A stretch of DNA of 8,411 nt, from positions 1-8,411 of the forward strand of contig WALQ01000048.1 of the NCBI GenBank assembly GCA_015522745.1, given 5' to 3'. The position numbers and the translations under genes are program-made. Positions 1 to 5,573 of this stretch are shown here, in pieces. Every line of letters starts with the position of its first letter. Position 1 is the first letter of the stretch. Under the pieces are notes generated by a model. That model was given only the letters and a program-made list of their open reading frames with translations, ran no database searches and had not been told where the DNA came from. Source of the stretch: Candidatus Aenigmatarchaeota archaeon. GTDB taxonomy: Archaea; Aenigmatarchaeota; Aenigmatarchaeia; GW2011-AR5; WALA01.

Positions 1-19
1 AATTGGTATTGAAAGGCAT
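1..19 (-). CDS. possible 5' end of a gene leaving the left edge (partial)
   Basis: A minus-strand ATG at 17-19 opens a frame (M-P-F-N-T-N) that runs off the window. A TATA-like element on the minus strand at 39-46 lies about 24 bases upstream, the same geometry as the other apparently leaderless genes here. An alternative ATG at 22-24 (M-I-C-L-S-I-P-I) is also open to the edge. With six to eight codons visible nothing can be said about function, and the call rests only on promoter spacing. Confidence 0.3.
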
Positions 20-38
20 ATCATACTCAATTTGAAAT

Positions 39-46
39 ATTTTATA
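39..46 (-). promoter_or_regulatory. candidate TATA box for the left-edge gene
   Basis: The minus strand reads ctataaaata here. The centre, near 42, is about 24 bases from the candidate ATG at 19. The surrounding DNA is A/T-rich throughout, so a chance match is quite possible. Confidence 0.3.
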
Positions 47-101
47 GATCACGCAAGCATAAAATTTTGCTTCATAAACGAAAGAATTGTAAGCATACGC
101 A

Positions 102-109
102 AATATTTT
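102..109 (+). promoter_or_regulatory. TATA box of the 132-605 gene (leaderless)
   Basis: The element aatatttta is centred near 105-106, about 26 bases before the ATG at 132. No Shine-Dalgarno-like purine run precedes that ATG (caaatatattt). Transcription is therefore predicted to start at or next to the start codon. Confidence 0.5.
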
Positions 110-131
110 AATAATCAAAACAAATATATTT

Positions 132-605
132 ATGAAAGTTTTGAAAAGCGTGCTCCCAACGTTGCTGGCATTCTTGGCGTCTATTGGGAGCTTAGACTCT
201 TGGATTTTTTGCCTTGCAACGTTCTTGATATTCTTCGGCATTGAAAACGAAGGTCCTTTTCTACTATTCACTCTCGTAGGAATTGGGATTGCCTATGAAT
301 TTCACTTTTATTGGATCCTCTTTGCGCTTGTGTTTGTCATGACAAAGTTCATGAAGCGTCCGGAGATCGACGATATATTATATGTCATTGCAGTGTCAAC
401 GCCGTTTCTGCCACGTGTCATATTCGTGTCGTCTGCATTCATAATTGAAAGCGCCATCTTGTACAAATATGCTCGCGACGCTCTCTCGGACAGAAAGAAC
501 GCAAATGAGCTCATCGGGCACTACGGAATATTTAAAGTCCGAAACGCTGCAAAAATCATGTTCGTTGTCGGCATCACAATCCTTTTGGCGTGTATTTTCT
601 TGTAA
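132..605 (+). CDS. multi-spanning integral membrane protein of unknown function
   Basis: I do not recognise this 157-residue protein. It is strongly hydrophobic, with apparent membrane segments at about residues 5-37 (possibly a hairpin of two short segments), 43-71, 81-110 and 139-157. A charged loop at about 111-138 is rich in K, R, D and N. The last segment ends exactly at the C-terminus. I see no prepilin-peptidase GxGD motif, no transporter signature and no metal-binding cluster. The ATG at 132 is favoured because a TATA box sits about 26 bases upstream and no ribosome binding site is present, suggesting a leaderless message. The gene reads toward the zinc-ribbon gene 78 bases downstream, which has its own Shine-Dalgarno site and a possible promoter, so an operon is not required. 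That the ORF is a real gene is fairly secure from its composition; its role is unknown. Confidence 0.7.
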   Translation: MKVLKSVLPTLLAFLASIGSLDSWIFCLATFLIFFGIENEGPFLLFTLVGIGIAYEFHFYWILFALVFVMTKFMKRPEIDDILYVIAVSTPFLPRVIFVSSAFIIESAILYKYARDALSDRKNANELIGHYGIFKVRNAAKIMFVVGITILLACIFL

Positions 606-628
606 GTATATGATTCAGTTCATAAATG

Positions 629-637
629 CTTTAATAC
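629..637 (+). promoter_or_regulatory. candidate TATA box for the zinc-ribbon gene
   Basis: The element ctttaatac is centred near 633, which predicts a start near 659 and a leader of about 25 bases carrying the Shine-Dalgarno site at 671-675. The match is weaker than the other TATA boxes here, and read-through from the upstream gene is possible. Confidence 0.35.
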
Positions 638-670
638 TCCTAAAAACAATATCAATTATCAGGCCACAGA

Positions 671-675
671 GGAGG
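671..675 (+). promoter_or_regulatory. Shine-Dalgarno site deciding the start at 684
   Basis: GGAGG lies eight bases before the ATG at 684. A competing ATG at 680 is only four bases from it and opens a five-codon frame (M-N-G-T-S-stop). The 684 start is therefore chosen. The overlapping start codons (atgaatgg) could tune initiation, but that is speculative. Confidence 0.65.
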
Positions 676-683
676 GAGCATGA

Positions 684-1025
684 ATGGAACTTCATAAAAT
701 TGCTGAAATTATAAAGAAGAACAAGATAACACCGAAAGACGTGATTTACCACACTTGGAGAGATGGAAAGAACAAATTGGGTGAAGTATCTGGAAAAATA
801 CGCGTAATAGTTTTAAAAAAAGATGGCATTGCTCGAGTAGAGTACATATGCCCCGAGTGCGGGCATTACGGATACCTTGAAACCGAATGGAAGAGACCAT
901 TCTCGTTCAAGTGCGAAGAATGCGGATTCAGGATACGCGTCCCACGGTTGCGCGACGAAGTAAAACGAGAACGAAAGATGGAAAAGAAGAAAGCACTCCA
1001 AGCAAAGAAATTGAAGAAAAAATAA
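684..1025 (+). CDS. small zinc-ribbon protein with basic tail
   Basis: This 113-residue protein carries a four-cysteine zinc ribbon: CPEC at residues 56-59 and CEEC at 77-80, each followed by glycine, as in zinc knuckles. The N-terminal ~25 residues look helical, residues 34-54 look like beta strands leading into the ribbon, and the C-terminal ~25 residues are almost entirely K, R, E and A. The combination suggests an RNA- or DNA-binding protein, perhaps ribosome- or transcription-associated, but I cannot assign it to a named family. GGAGG eight bases upstream supports the start. The stop is only four bases from the stop of the convergent PIN-PhoH gene, so each transcript probably runs into the other gene's 3' end. 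Zinc binding is a confident reading of the cysteine pattern; nucleic-acid binding is inferred. Confidence 0.75.
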   Translation: MELHKIAEIIKKNKITPKDVIYHTWRDGKNKLGEVSGKIRVIVLKKDGIARVEYICPECGHYGYLETEWKRPFSFKCEECGFRIRVPRLRDEVKRERKMEKKKALQAKKLKKK

Positions 1026-1029
1026 ACAA

Positions 1030-2445
1030 TTAAAGACGATTGGCAGCAACTTTAGAAACTTCACTTCTTTCATTTTTAATGAGATTCATGACTCCCATAA
1101 CCTCCGGAAAGTCATCGTATTTTTCTCCGACGAGGCGATTTATACTAACAACGAGTCCGTTGTTGCTCTTCGACAAATATTTATTATCTATTTGATCGGG
1201 GTCTCCAATGACAACTATTTTACTCCCGTCCCCAACCCTTGTTAGCACAGTCTTGATAATTATCGTTGGAAGATTTTGCGCCTCTTCGACTATTATGAAA
1301 CTGTCTGTTATGTTTCTTCCGCGGAGAAATGTTGTGGGGGACACATCTATTTTTTGTGTTTTTCCTTTCAAATCTTTGAAAAATTTTCCCGTCTCCTTTT
1401 TTATTGATTTTAAATTATCATTAAGTTTTTCGGCCCAGGGCTTCATCTTCTTCTCTTTGCTTCCTGGTAGAAATCCTATGTCTTTACCAACCGGATAAAT
1501 TCCCATAAATGCAACTAGGTCGCTATATCGCGCTAAATCACCAACGGAAGACTTGTTCTCCTTCCATTGCATAAGTCCTGAAAGGAGGCTCAAGAACGTC
1601 TTTCCCGTTCCCGCTGGACCGTAAAGAAACACGAGCTTTATATCAGGATTCATCAGAAGATACGATGCCGCACGCTGTTCTACATTTTTCATCTTTATCT
1701 TTGGAGAGTAATATGATGACAATTCATTCAGGGTAAGATTCCTTAATTTATTTTTTTCCCGAACAAGCAACTCGTTGTCATCAAAAACTACAAATTGATT
1801 TGGATACAAAGGTCCATTTTCATCTTCAAAATACTTTAACTTGTCTTCATCAGATAGAGAAAGAAAGTGCTCATTTAATTTATCTTCCGATAACTTCGCA
1901 TACCCTTTATAAATTTCTTTAACGCCGTCAAACTCGTATGCATCTCCCTTTGCATTGCCTTTTCTTTTCATATGCAAATCAAAAATTATTCTCTTATCAT
2001 TCGTAATAACCAATACTGGATACATATATCCAAGATATTTTAGTAGCTCATCTACACTATAATGACCATTTTCTTTTATTCTTTTCCCGCTCCAGACCAA
2101 ATATTGTTTATCTATATGTCCGTAGTTCAATACTATGTCCATTTTGTTTGTTCCTATCTTTACATAATCTGTCATATCCACATAAACAAAGGATTTACTG
2201 TTCTTATATTCATTGAGAACATTGCGTGCCTTTCTCGCGAGGTACGACTTGATGACATCTCCACGTTTTGATATCTCATCAAGCTCATCTATGACAGATG
2301 AAAGAACAAGGACTTTCTTTTTAGTTTTATTAGCATACTCAAAAAGATTTTTGATTCCATCGGGATTGTTCATTATGGCACTCGTGTCCAACGCAAAAAA
2401 ATTATATTTAGAATTTTTGAGTTCTTCTGGAACCTCATACTCCAT
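1030..2445 (-). CDS. PIN domain-PhoH ATPase (PhoH2-type ribonuclease/helicase)
   Basis: This 471-residue protein fuses an N-terminal PIN nuclease domain to a C-terminal PhoH ATPase, the arrangement known as PhoH2. Visible PIN acidic residues are D20 (ALDTSAIM), E54 (VIDELD) and D150 (VITNDKR). The PhoH part shows NVEQRAASYLL at 254-264, Walker A GPAGTGKT at 276-283, the family motif IGFLPG at 323-328, FLRGRNI at 373-379, Walker B VEEAQN at 386-391 and GDPDQ at about 416-420. Characterised PhoH2 proteins unwind and cleave RNA using ATP, so a role in RNA turnover or stress response is likely. The start at 2445 is preferred over the ATG at 2505. GGGGGTG lies five bases upstream of it, and a TATA box at 2489-2496 would place the longer start upstream of the promoter. 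The gene looks more A/T-rich than the glycan genes further right. It is convergent with the zinc-ribbon gene. Confidence 0.92.
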   Translation of the reverse strand: MEYEVPEELKNSKYNFFALDTSAIMNNPDGIKNLFEYANKTKKKVLVLSSVIDELDEISKRGDVIKSYLARKARNVLNEYKNSKSFVYVDMTDYVKIGTNKMDIVLNYGHIDKQYLVWSGKRIKENGHYSVDELLKYLGYMYPVLVITNDKRIIFDLHMKRKGNAKGDAYEFDGVKEIYKGYAKLSEDKLNEHFLSLSDEDKLKYFEDENGPLYPNQFVVFDDNELLVREKNKLRNLTLNELSSYYSPKIKMKNVEQRAASYLLMNPDIKLVFLYGPAGTGKTFLSLLSGLMQWKENKSSVGDLARYSDLVAFMGIYPVGKDIGFLPGSKEKKMKPWAEKLNDNLKSIKKETGKFFKDLKGKTQKIDVSPTTFLRGRNITDSFIIVEEAQNLPTIIIKTVLTRVGDGSKIVVIGDPDQIDNKYLSKSNNGLVVSINRLVGEKYDDFPEVMGVMNLIKNERSEVSKVAANRL

Positions 2446-2450
2446 CTCTA

Positions 2451-2457
2451 CACCCCC
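2451..2457 (-). promoter_or_regulatory. Shine-Dalgarno site of the PIN-PhoH gene
   Basis: The minus strand reads GGGGGTG five bases before the ATG at 2445. It supports this start over the in-frame ATG twenty codons further upstream. Confidence 0.6.
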
Positions 2458-2488
2458 GCTTGCGTTGTTAATTATTAAATGGTAAATG

Positions 2489-2496
2489 TTTAAATA
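2489..2496 (-). promoter_or_regulatory. TATA box of the PIN-PhoH gene
   Basis: The minus strand reads tatttaaa, centred near 2492. A start about 26 bases downstream (near 2466) gives a leader of about 20 bases containing the Shine-Dalgarno site. Confidence 0.55.
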
Positions 2497-2534
2497 CCTA
2501 CTCAAGCGTCATTACAAATTTCCGAGCTCGCAAA

Positions 2535-2543
2535 CTTTTAAAT
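2535..2543 (+). promoter_or_regulatory. candidate TATA box for tRNA-Thr
   Basis: The element cttttaaat, centred near 2539, predicts a start near 2565, about ten bases upstream of the mature tRNA 5' end. This would suit a short 5' leader removed by RNase P. Confidence 0.45.
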
Positions 2544-2575
2544 CGTTTTCCACAAAAATTTAATAAGTCGTGCCC

Positions 2576-2659
2576 GCCTCGGTAGCTCAGTTGGTAGAGC
2601 GTTACCTTGGTAAATGCCCGAAAAGGTAAAGGTCGCGAGTTCGATCCTCGCCCGGGGCT
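2576..2659 (+). tRNA. tRNA-Thr(GGU) with 11-nt intron
   Basis: The cloverleaf folds completely. The acceptor is GCCTCGG (2576-2582) against CCGGGGC (2652-2658), with one U-G pair and discriminator U at 2659. The D stem is GCTC/GAGC (2585-2588/2597-2600) with G18G19 in the loop. The anticodon stem is TTACC/GGTAA (2602-2606/2625-2629), and the T arm is GCGAG-TTCGATC-CTCGC (2635-2651). The apparent anticodon loop has 18 bases instead of 7. Removing 2613-2623 gives a normal loop T-T-G-G-T-A-A with anticodon GGT (2609-2611), which reads threonine ACC/ACU codons. U73 agrees with archaeal tRNA-Thr. CCA is not encoded. Confidence 0.95.
2613..2623 (+). other. 11-nt intron in tRNA-Thr at canonical position 37/38
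   Basis: The sequence aatgcccgaaa interrupts the anticodon loop. A splicing structure can be drawn: T2607-T-G-G2610 pairs with C2618-C-G-A2621 (T-A, T-G, G-C, G-C), flanked by three-base bulges T2611-A-A2613 and A2622-A-A2624. Cutting each bulge between its second and third base, as the archaeal splicing endonuclease does, releases exactly these 11 bases. Only a four-base loop (2614-2617) remains inside, so this is a reduced bulge-helix-loop rather than a full bulge-helix-bulge. Confidence 0.85.
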
Positions 2660-2660
2660 C

Positions 2661-2675
2661 TTAAATTTTTAAACG
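2661..2675 (+). promoter_or_regulatory. tRNA-Thr T-run terminator doubling as TATA box of the YbaK-family gene
   Basis: The stretch ttaaatttttaaac begins two bases after the tRNA. Its T5 run can end tRNA transcription, as T-rich sequence does for archaeal RNA polymerase. The same bases form a TATA-like element centred near 2670, and a start about 25 bases on falls at the ATG at 2694. No Shine-Dalgarno site precedes that ATG, which fits a leaderless message. Confidence 0.5.
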
Positions 2676-2693
2676 CTTCTCTCAATTCTTTTC

Positions 2694-3131
2694 ATGGACT
2701 TGAAAAAATTCATAGAGGAAAACGGAATAAGTGCAGAGATAGTATCCTTCGACCGAGAGACAAAAACAGCTCGCGATGCGGAGAAGCTTGTGGGTGGTTC
2801 TGTTGCAAAGAGCATAGTCATCGTCAGAAGGAACGATCCAAACGACTGCGCGCTCGTAATTCTTCGCGGCCGGGACAAAATAAACATGAAAAAGTTTCCC
2901 GGTTTCAGACTGGCGAGCGCTTCCGAGGTTGAAGCGTGCTCAGGGTACAAAGTCGGCACAGTTCCGCCTGTGGGAACGAAAATAAAAAACGTCGTCATTG
3001 ACAAAGACCTTGGTGGTGTGGTTTACTGCGGCGGAGGAAGCGAACGTTCCCTTTTGAAAATAAGCGTCGAGGAAATAAAGCGTGCAACAAACGCGAAAGT
3101 CGACAAAATATCAAAGTCAGTCCATTTTTGA
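2694..3131 (+). CDS. YbaK/ProX-family aminoacyl-tRNA deacylase
   Basis: This 145-residue protein matches the usual single-domain length of the YbaK/EbsC/ProX editing family, which hydrolyses mischarged tRNAs in trans in the cytoplasm (Cys-tRNA-Pro or Ala-tRNA-Pro in characterised members). Visible hallmarks are the conserved lysine K39 in VAKSIVIV, the glycine-proline loop GTVPPVG at 88-94 (family pattern GxVxPxG), the VVIDKDL strand at 100-106 and the GGGS turn at 113-116. Which amino acid it removes cannot be read from the sequence. The start is favoured because a TATA-like element lies about 24 bases upstream and no other ATG gives a better fit. It overlaps the convergent coiled-coil gene by 15 bases. 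It sits downstream of tRNA-Thr, and tRNA-Pro is also in the window; I treat both as positional coincidence rather than evidence of specificity. Confidence 0.88.
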   Translation: MDLKKFIEENGISAEIVSFDRETKTARDAEKLVGGSVAKSIVIVRRNDPNDCALVILRGRDKINMKKFPGFRLASASEVEACSGYKVGTVPPVGTKIKNVVIDKDLGGVVYCGGGSERSLLKISVEEIKRATNAKVDKISKSVHF

Positions 3132-3338
3132 TATCTTAATTTTTTCGCGGGCTATGTCATTTCTCAGGACCGCCAATTCGATTTTCTTCTCCTTCAACAG
3201 TTTCTCGGCCTCCTCGCGCGCATCGCCTTGAAGTGATGGCAGGCGCCCTTCAAGCAACGCCACCTCCTCTTTCATTTTGCTGAGCTCACGCTCCATTTTC
3301 AAGAGTTTTATTTTTTCAGCATCCTTTTCGCGCGACAT
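3117..3338 (-). CDS. small charged coiled-coil protein
   Basis: This 73-residue protein is almost entirely K, E, R, L and A. It shows two amphipathic helices, about residues 5-31 and 40-70, joined by a short turn around LPSLQGD (residues 33-39), so an antiparallel helical hairpin is likely. It has no cysteines, no membrane segment and no motif I recognise, and I do not assign a function. It could be a scaffold or adaptor, and a short-prefoldin-like fold is a possibility without specific support. The start is supported by GGTGGT (3342-3347, minus strand) just upstream. The gene shares a palindromic TATA element with the divergent SemiSWEET-like gene. Its 3' end overlaps the YbaK-family gene by 15 bases tail to tail, in a different frame. 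Confidence 0.65.
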   Translation of the reverse strand: MSREKDAEKIKLLKMERELSKMKEEVALLEGRLPSLQGDAREEAEKLLKEKKIELAVLRNDIAREKIKISKMD

Positions 3339-3360
3339 GGGACCACCAATTGATTCTTGT

Positions 3361-3382
3361 ATTCAATTTATATAAATTGAAT
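3361..3382. promoter_or_regulatory. 22-bp perfect palindrome acting as bidirectional TATA element
   Basis: The palindrome has the core caatttatataaattg (3364-3379) and is perfect across all 22 bases. Its centre (3371/3372) is a strong TATA box on both strands. Twenty-six bases away on each side lie 3345, just before the coiled-coil start at 3338, and 3397, just before the start at 3404. Flanking attgattc (3349-3356) and gaatcaat (3378-3385) form a second, wider inverted repeat. Confidence 0.65.
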
Positions 3383-3403
3383 CAATATATATTTGGTGTT
3401 TCA

Positions 3404-3667
3404 ATGAATTTCGGACTCATAGGGGCCATAGTCATCGCAATATCATGGATACCTGAAATAGAGCGCACGATAATCTCGAAGGACATACGCGGCCTTGACG
3501 TGAAGTTCGTTCTTCTCTATCTGCTTGGGTCGGTTCTTTTGTTCGTGCACGCTCTCGACATACGCGACCTTCCGTTTGCCATAGTCAACGGCCTTCTGAG
3601 CTTGATGGCAATAGTTCAACTGTTTGTAATAGTTTCAAGGCGATGGAGAAATGAAAATAGACATTGA
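3404..3667 (+). CDS. SemiSWEET-like PQ-loop membrane protein
   Basis: This 87-residue protein has three predicted membrane helices at about residues 3-20, 34-51 and 58-78, the length and topology of a single three-helix PQ-loop repeat (SemiSWEET/MtN3 type). After helix 1 comes WIPEIERTIISKDIRGLDVK, matching the family pattern of proline, polar residue and basic loop, with E18 in place of the usual glutamine of the PQ pair. The LPFAIVN motif before helix 3 also fits. Characterised SemiSWEETs dimerise and move small sugars down their gradient; the substrate here is unknown. An upstream ATG at 3350 is rejected because it precedes the TATA element; GGTG at 3395-3398 supports 3404. The 3' end overlaps the next gene by 17 bases, implying co-transcription and possibly translational coupling. 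Confidence 0.75.
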   Translation: MNFGLIGAIVIAISWIPEIERTIISKDIRGLDVKFVLLYLLGSVLLFVHALDIRDLPFAIVNGLLSLMAIVQLFVIVSRRWRNENRH

Positions 3668-4103
3668 GGGAGTAATAATACTCGTGCTGCTCGTGTTGAT
3701 GCTCATAGTCGCAAACAAGCCGGAGAAAACGGTTCTTGTCTACCCAAACATATCGAAACCCGTGATAATCGATTTCGGCGGGTGCGTGAACGGCTCGTGC
3801 ATTCTCCTCGTGTACAACAATGGAACGAAAACGATCAAATGCAATCAAATAAGCGTGTATGCGGACAAAAAATTCTACGGAACGCTGAGTAATTTCAAGG
3901 ACCCGTACGGCCAAAGTTGCGATTACATCCAGCCGAAAAAGTACGTTCGCCTTGTAACGCCCGATCTTTGCGCTGGCAACACCGAGAAAGTTATAATAGA
4001 AAGCAACTTCACGGACAGCATAGTGCCGGACGACCATCTTTATTCAATGTACATTTCAAGCTTTCTCTGCGCCACGCTTCAGTACAACAAAACATCGATA
4101 TAA
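3651..4103 (+). CDS. membrane-anchored extracellular cysteine-containing protein
   Basis: I do not recognise this 150-residue protein. One N-terminal hydrophobic helix (about residues 7-21) without an obvious cleavage site probably anchors it, leaving residues ~22-150 outside the cell. The outer domain looks beta-rich and has six cysteines, in the contexts CVNGSC, KCN, SCD, LCA and LCA, enough for three disulfides. It also has four N-glycosylation sequons (NGS, NGT, NFT, NKT). The ATG at 3651 lies inside the end of the SemiSWEET-like gene, with GGAG at 3645-3648 immediately before it, so translation is likely coupled to that gene. A shared job at the membrane, such as accessory to the transporter, is an inference from this arrangement only. 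Its TAA stop at 4101-4103 directly abuts the stop of the convergent epimerase gene. Confidence 0.65.
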   Translation: MKIDIEGVIILVLLVLMLIVANKPEKTVLVYPNISKPVIIDFGGCVNGSCILLVYNNGTKTIKCNQISVYADKKFYGTLSNFKDPYGQSCDYIQPKKYVRLVTPDLCAGNTEKVIIESNFTDSIVPDDHLYSMYISSFLCATLQYNKTSI

Positions 4104-5513
4104 TCAGAGGAATTTGAACTCGTCGCTTTCGTGCGGGAATCCGATTGCCTCGTGAGCCCAATCAAACGTGTACAGTCCGTCGTCTATGAGCTTCTTGAAC
4201 ACGGTCATTATCCTCCGTCCCACATCGCGCCCATAGAGCTTCTTTCCGCTCTTCATCTTTGACCTCACCTCAGGGTTTTTATAAATATAATCAACCATAC
4301 CGAAGACGAAATCGCGCGTTATGGGAGGCACGATCAAGTTCGTGTGCGCATTGAAAACTGTCTCCGAACGGTCCGTATTGAACCGCGCGGTGAGACATAG
4401 TGGCTTTTGCAACTCATTGAGCTCCTCTTGCATTGAACCGCTGTCTGTGAGTTCAGCGAAGCACCTGCCGGACTCGAGAAATTCTACCACGTGAGCGTAC
4501 TGTGGCCACAATCCTGTGAAGACAAAATTGTCGTATTTCTCGGCCATTGAAACGAGTTTGTCGCGAAGGTCGTGCTTTATGAGCGCTTCCCTTGTTGCGT
4601 TCATCTCTATGAAAACGACATTGTAACCCTCGCGCACGAGGTCCATCACCCCGCCTACCATTGCGGCGAATCTCGAACCCGTGAGGTTTCCGCGCCTGTG
4701 GAAGTCCACACGAATCCAATCATCGTGCTTTTCGAGCTCCGGATAAACGTCAAAGACGCTCTGCGAAACCGGCTCCTTTTTCTTGAGCTCAAGCGCATCG
4801 ACTATTGAATTTCCGACAACGAATATGTCCTTCTCAGGATATCCCTCACGGAGAAGGTGCTCCTTGTTAATCGGACGCGGAGCGAAATGGAATTTGGACA
4901 ATGCACCTGCTATGAACGTGTCCACCTGCTCGGGGAAGGGTTCGTTCCTAAGAATGTCCCAGTGGCCGTTCCACTGACCATCTATGAACGAACCAAAGTC
5001 CATAGTCGAGATTATTTTTTGGTAATCCACTTTCGGGTACATTGAGCGCAAGCCGGATTCATTTTGAGCGACGAACTCGTTCCGCCCGAAAGCCCAACCT
5101 ATCGGAAACATCCCCGCAACGAGCGTGTCCCCGTGAACTATGGGAATGACTTTTTTATTCGGGTATCTCTTTTTCAAGTAGCGCGATATCCACCCCGCCT
5201 TCGAAATGAGCTCGTATGATTTTTGAAGCAGATCGCCGCGTATGTTCATGTTGAAAGCAATTTTTTTGTCTATGCCAAATTCCTTCAGTCCGTAGCCGAG
5301 AATCTGGTCGAAGTGCTGACCCGTATTTATGACGAAGAGAGGTATTCTCTTTTCCTCGGCAGCCGGTATGAGCGACCATTGCTTGTAGAAGTCCGGCTTC
5401 GTGGCCGTTATAAGAGCGAGAACAACGTTCATGTCGTTGTCCATCACCGCGTCGAGAATTTGCTCGTTAACGCTGACGGGTTCAATTTTATCCGGAAAAG
5501 TATTGTAATCCAC
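4104..5513 (-). CDS. WecB-like UDP-N-acetylglucosamine 2-epimerase
   Basis: This 469-residue protein belongs to the GT-B-fold family that interconverts UDP-GlcNAc and UDP-ManNAc in the cytoplasm, feeding surface-polysaccharide or glycoprotein synthesis. Recognisable motifs in order are ATKPDFYK (37-44), GQHFD (65-69), HGDT (127-130), ESGLRS (152-157), KFHFAP (207-212), VVGNSIVDAL (232-241), HRRGN (272-276) and TDSGSMQEE (356-364). These retain counterparts of the Asp, Glu and His residues usual in the active site. It is longer than the ~375 residues typical of WecB, through an N-terminal extension, about 30 extra residues around 158-190 before the conserved PFPE segment, and a C-terminal tail. 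Substrate specificity may therefore differ. The GTG start at 5513 has AGGTGG four bases upstream. The gene diverges from the RHH-nucleotidyltransferase across a 60-bp promoter region. Confidence 0.88.
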   Translation of the reverse strand: MDYNTFPDKIEPVSVNEQILDAVMDNDMNVVLALITATKPDFYKQWSLIPAAEEKRIPLFVINTGQHFDQILGYGLKEFGIDKKIAFNMNIRGDLLQKSYELISKAGWISRYLKKRYPNKKVIPIVHGDTLVAGMFPIGWAFGRNEFVAQNESGLRSMYPKVDYQKIISTMDFGSFIDGQWNGHWDILRNEPFPEQVDTFIAGALSKFHFAPRPINKEHLLREGYPEKDIFVVGNSIVDALELKKKEPVSQSVFDVYPELEKHDDWIRVDFHRRGNLTGSRFAAMVGGVMDLVREGYNVVFIEMNATREALIKHDLRDKLVSMAEKYDNFVFTGLWPQYAHVVEFLESGRCFAELTDSGSMQEELNELQKPLCLTARFNTDRSETVFNAHTNLIVPPITRDFVFGMVDYIYKNPEVRSKMKSGKKLYGRDVGRRIMTVFKKLIDDGLYTFDWAHEAIGFPHESDEFKFL

Positions 5514-5517
5514 TCAA

Positions 5518-5523
5518 CCACCT
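5518..5523 (-). promoter_or_regulatory. Shine-Dalgarno site of the epimerase gene
   Basis: The minus strand reads AGGTGG four bases before a GTG. It decides the non-ATG start at 5513; the next in-frame methionine is residue 24, well inside the conserved fold. Confidence 0.6.
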
Positions 5524-5545
5524 TTATAATAAAAATAAATAACAA

Positions 5546-5553
5546 ATTTAAAT
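5546..5553. promoter_or_regulatory. shared TATA element of the epimerase and RHH-nucleotidyltransferase genes
   Basis: The palindrome atttaaat reads as a TATA box both ways. About 26 bases to the right is the ATG at 5574, which has no Shine-Dalgarno site and so looks leaderless. About 26 bases to the left is 5524, immediately before the epimerase Shine-Dalgarno site. One bound factor could occlude both promoters. Confidence 0.55.
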
Positions 5554-5573
5554 ATTAATTTTAATAGCTCATT

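Noticed and set aside
32..244. 70-residue open frame at the left end, open from base 2
   Set aside because: Its second half is the shifted frame of the membrane protein at 132, and its first half is A/T-rich promoter sequence with no motif. A gene end entering from the left cannot be excluded but has no support.
813..1073. Minus-strand frame opposite the zinc-ribbon gene
   Set aside because: It is F/L/S-rich, the expected antisense of a lysine-rich tail, and it overlaps the end of the PIN-PhoH gene.
2446..2505. Twenty-residue N-terminal extension of the PIN-PhoH protein starting at 2505
   Set aside because: It would begin upstream of the TATA box at 2489-2496, and it encodes the Shine-Dalgarno site as codons. 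The 2445 start explains all signals better.
2576..2659. Pseudo-tRNA with an insertion in the anticodon loop
   Set aside because: All stems are intact, and removal of exactly 11 bases at the canonical site with matching bulges restores a standard tRNA-Thr, so an intron is the better explanation.
3350..3403. Upstream start for the SemiSWEET-like gene
   Set aside because: The ATG lies before the palindromic TATA element that most likely drives the gene, and it would add residues with no family counterpart.
3585..4037. 150-residue open frame on the minus strand, opposite the 3651-4103 gene
   Set aside because: It is antisense to a protein with a sensible membrane anchor and cysteine pattern. 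Its Y/H/V-rich composition is typical of a reverse-strand shadow, and no ribosome binding site or promoter supports it.
4453..4719. 88-residue minus-strand frame within the epimerase gene
   Set aside because: It is a shifted frame of a well-supported enzyme, with R/G/H-rich composition and no start signals.
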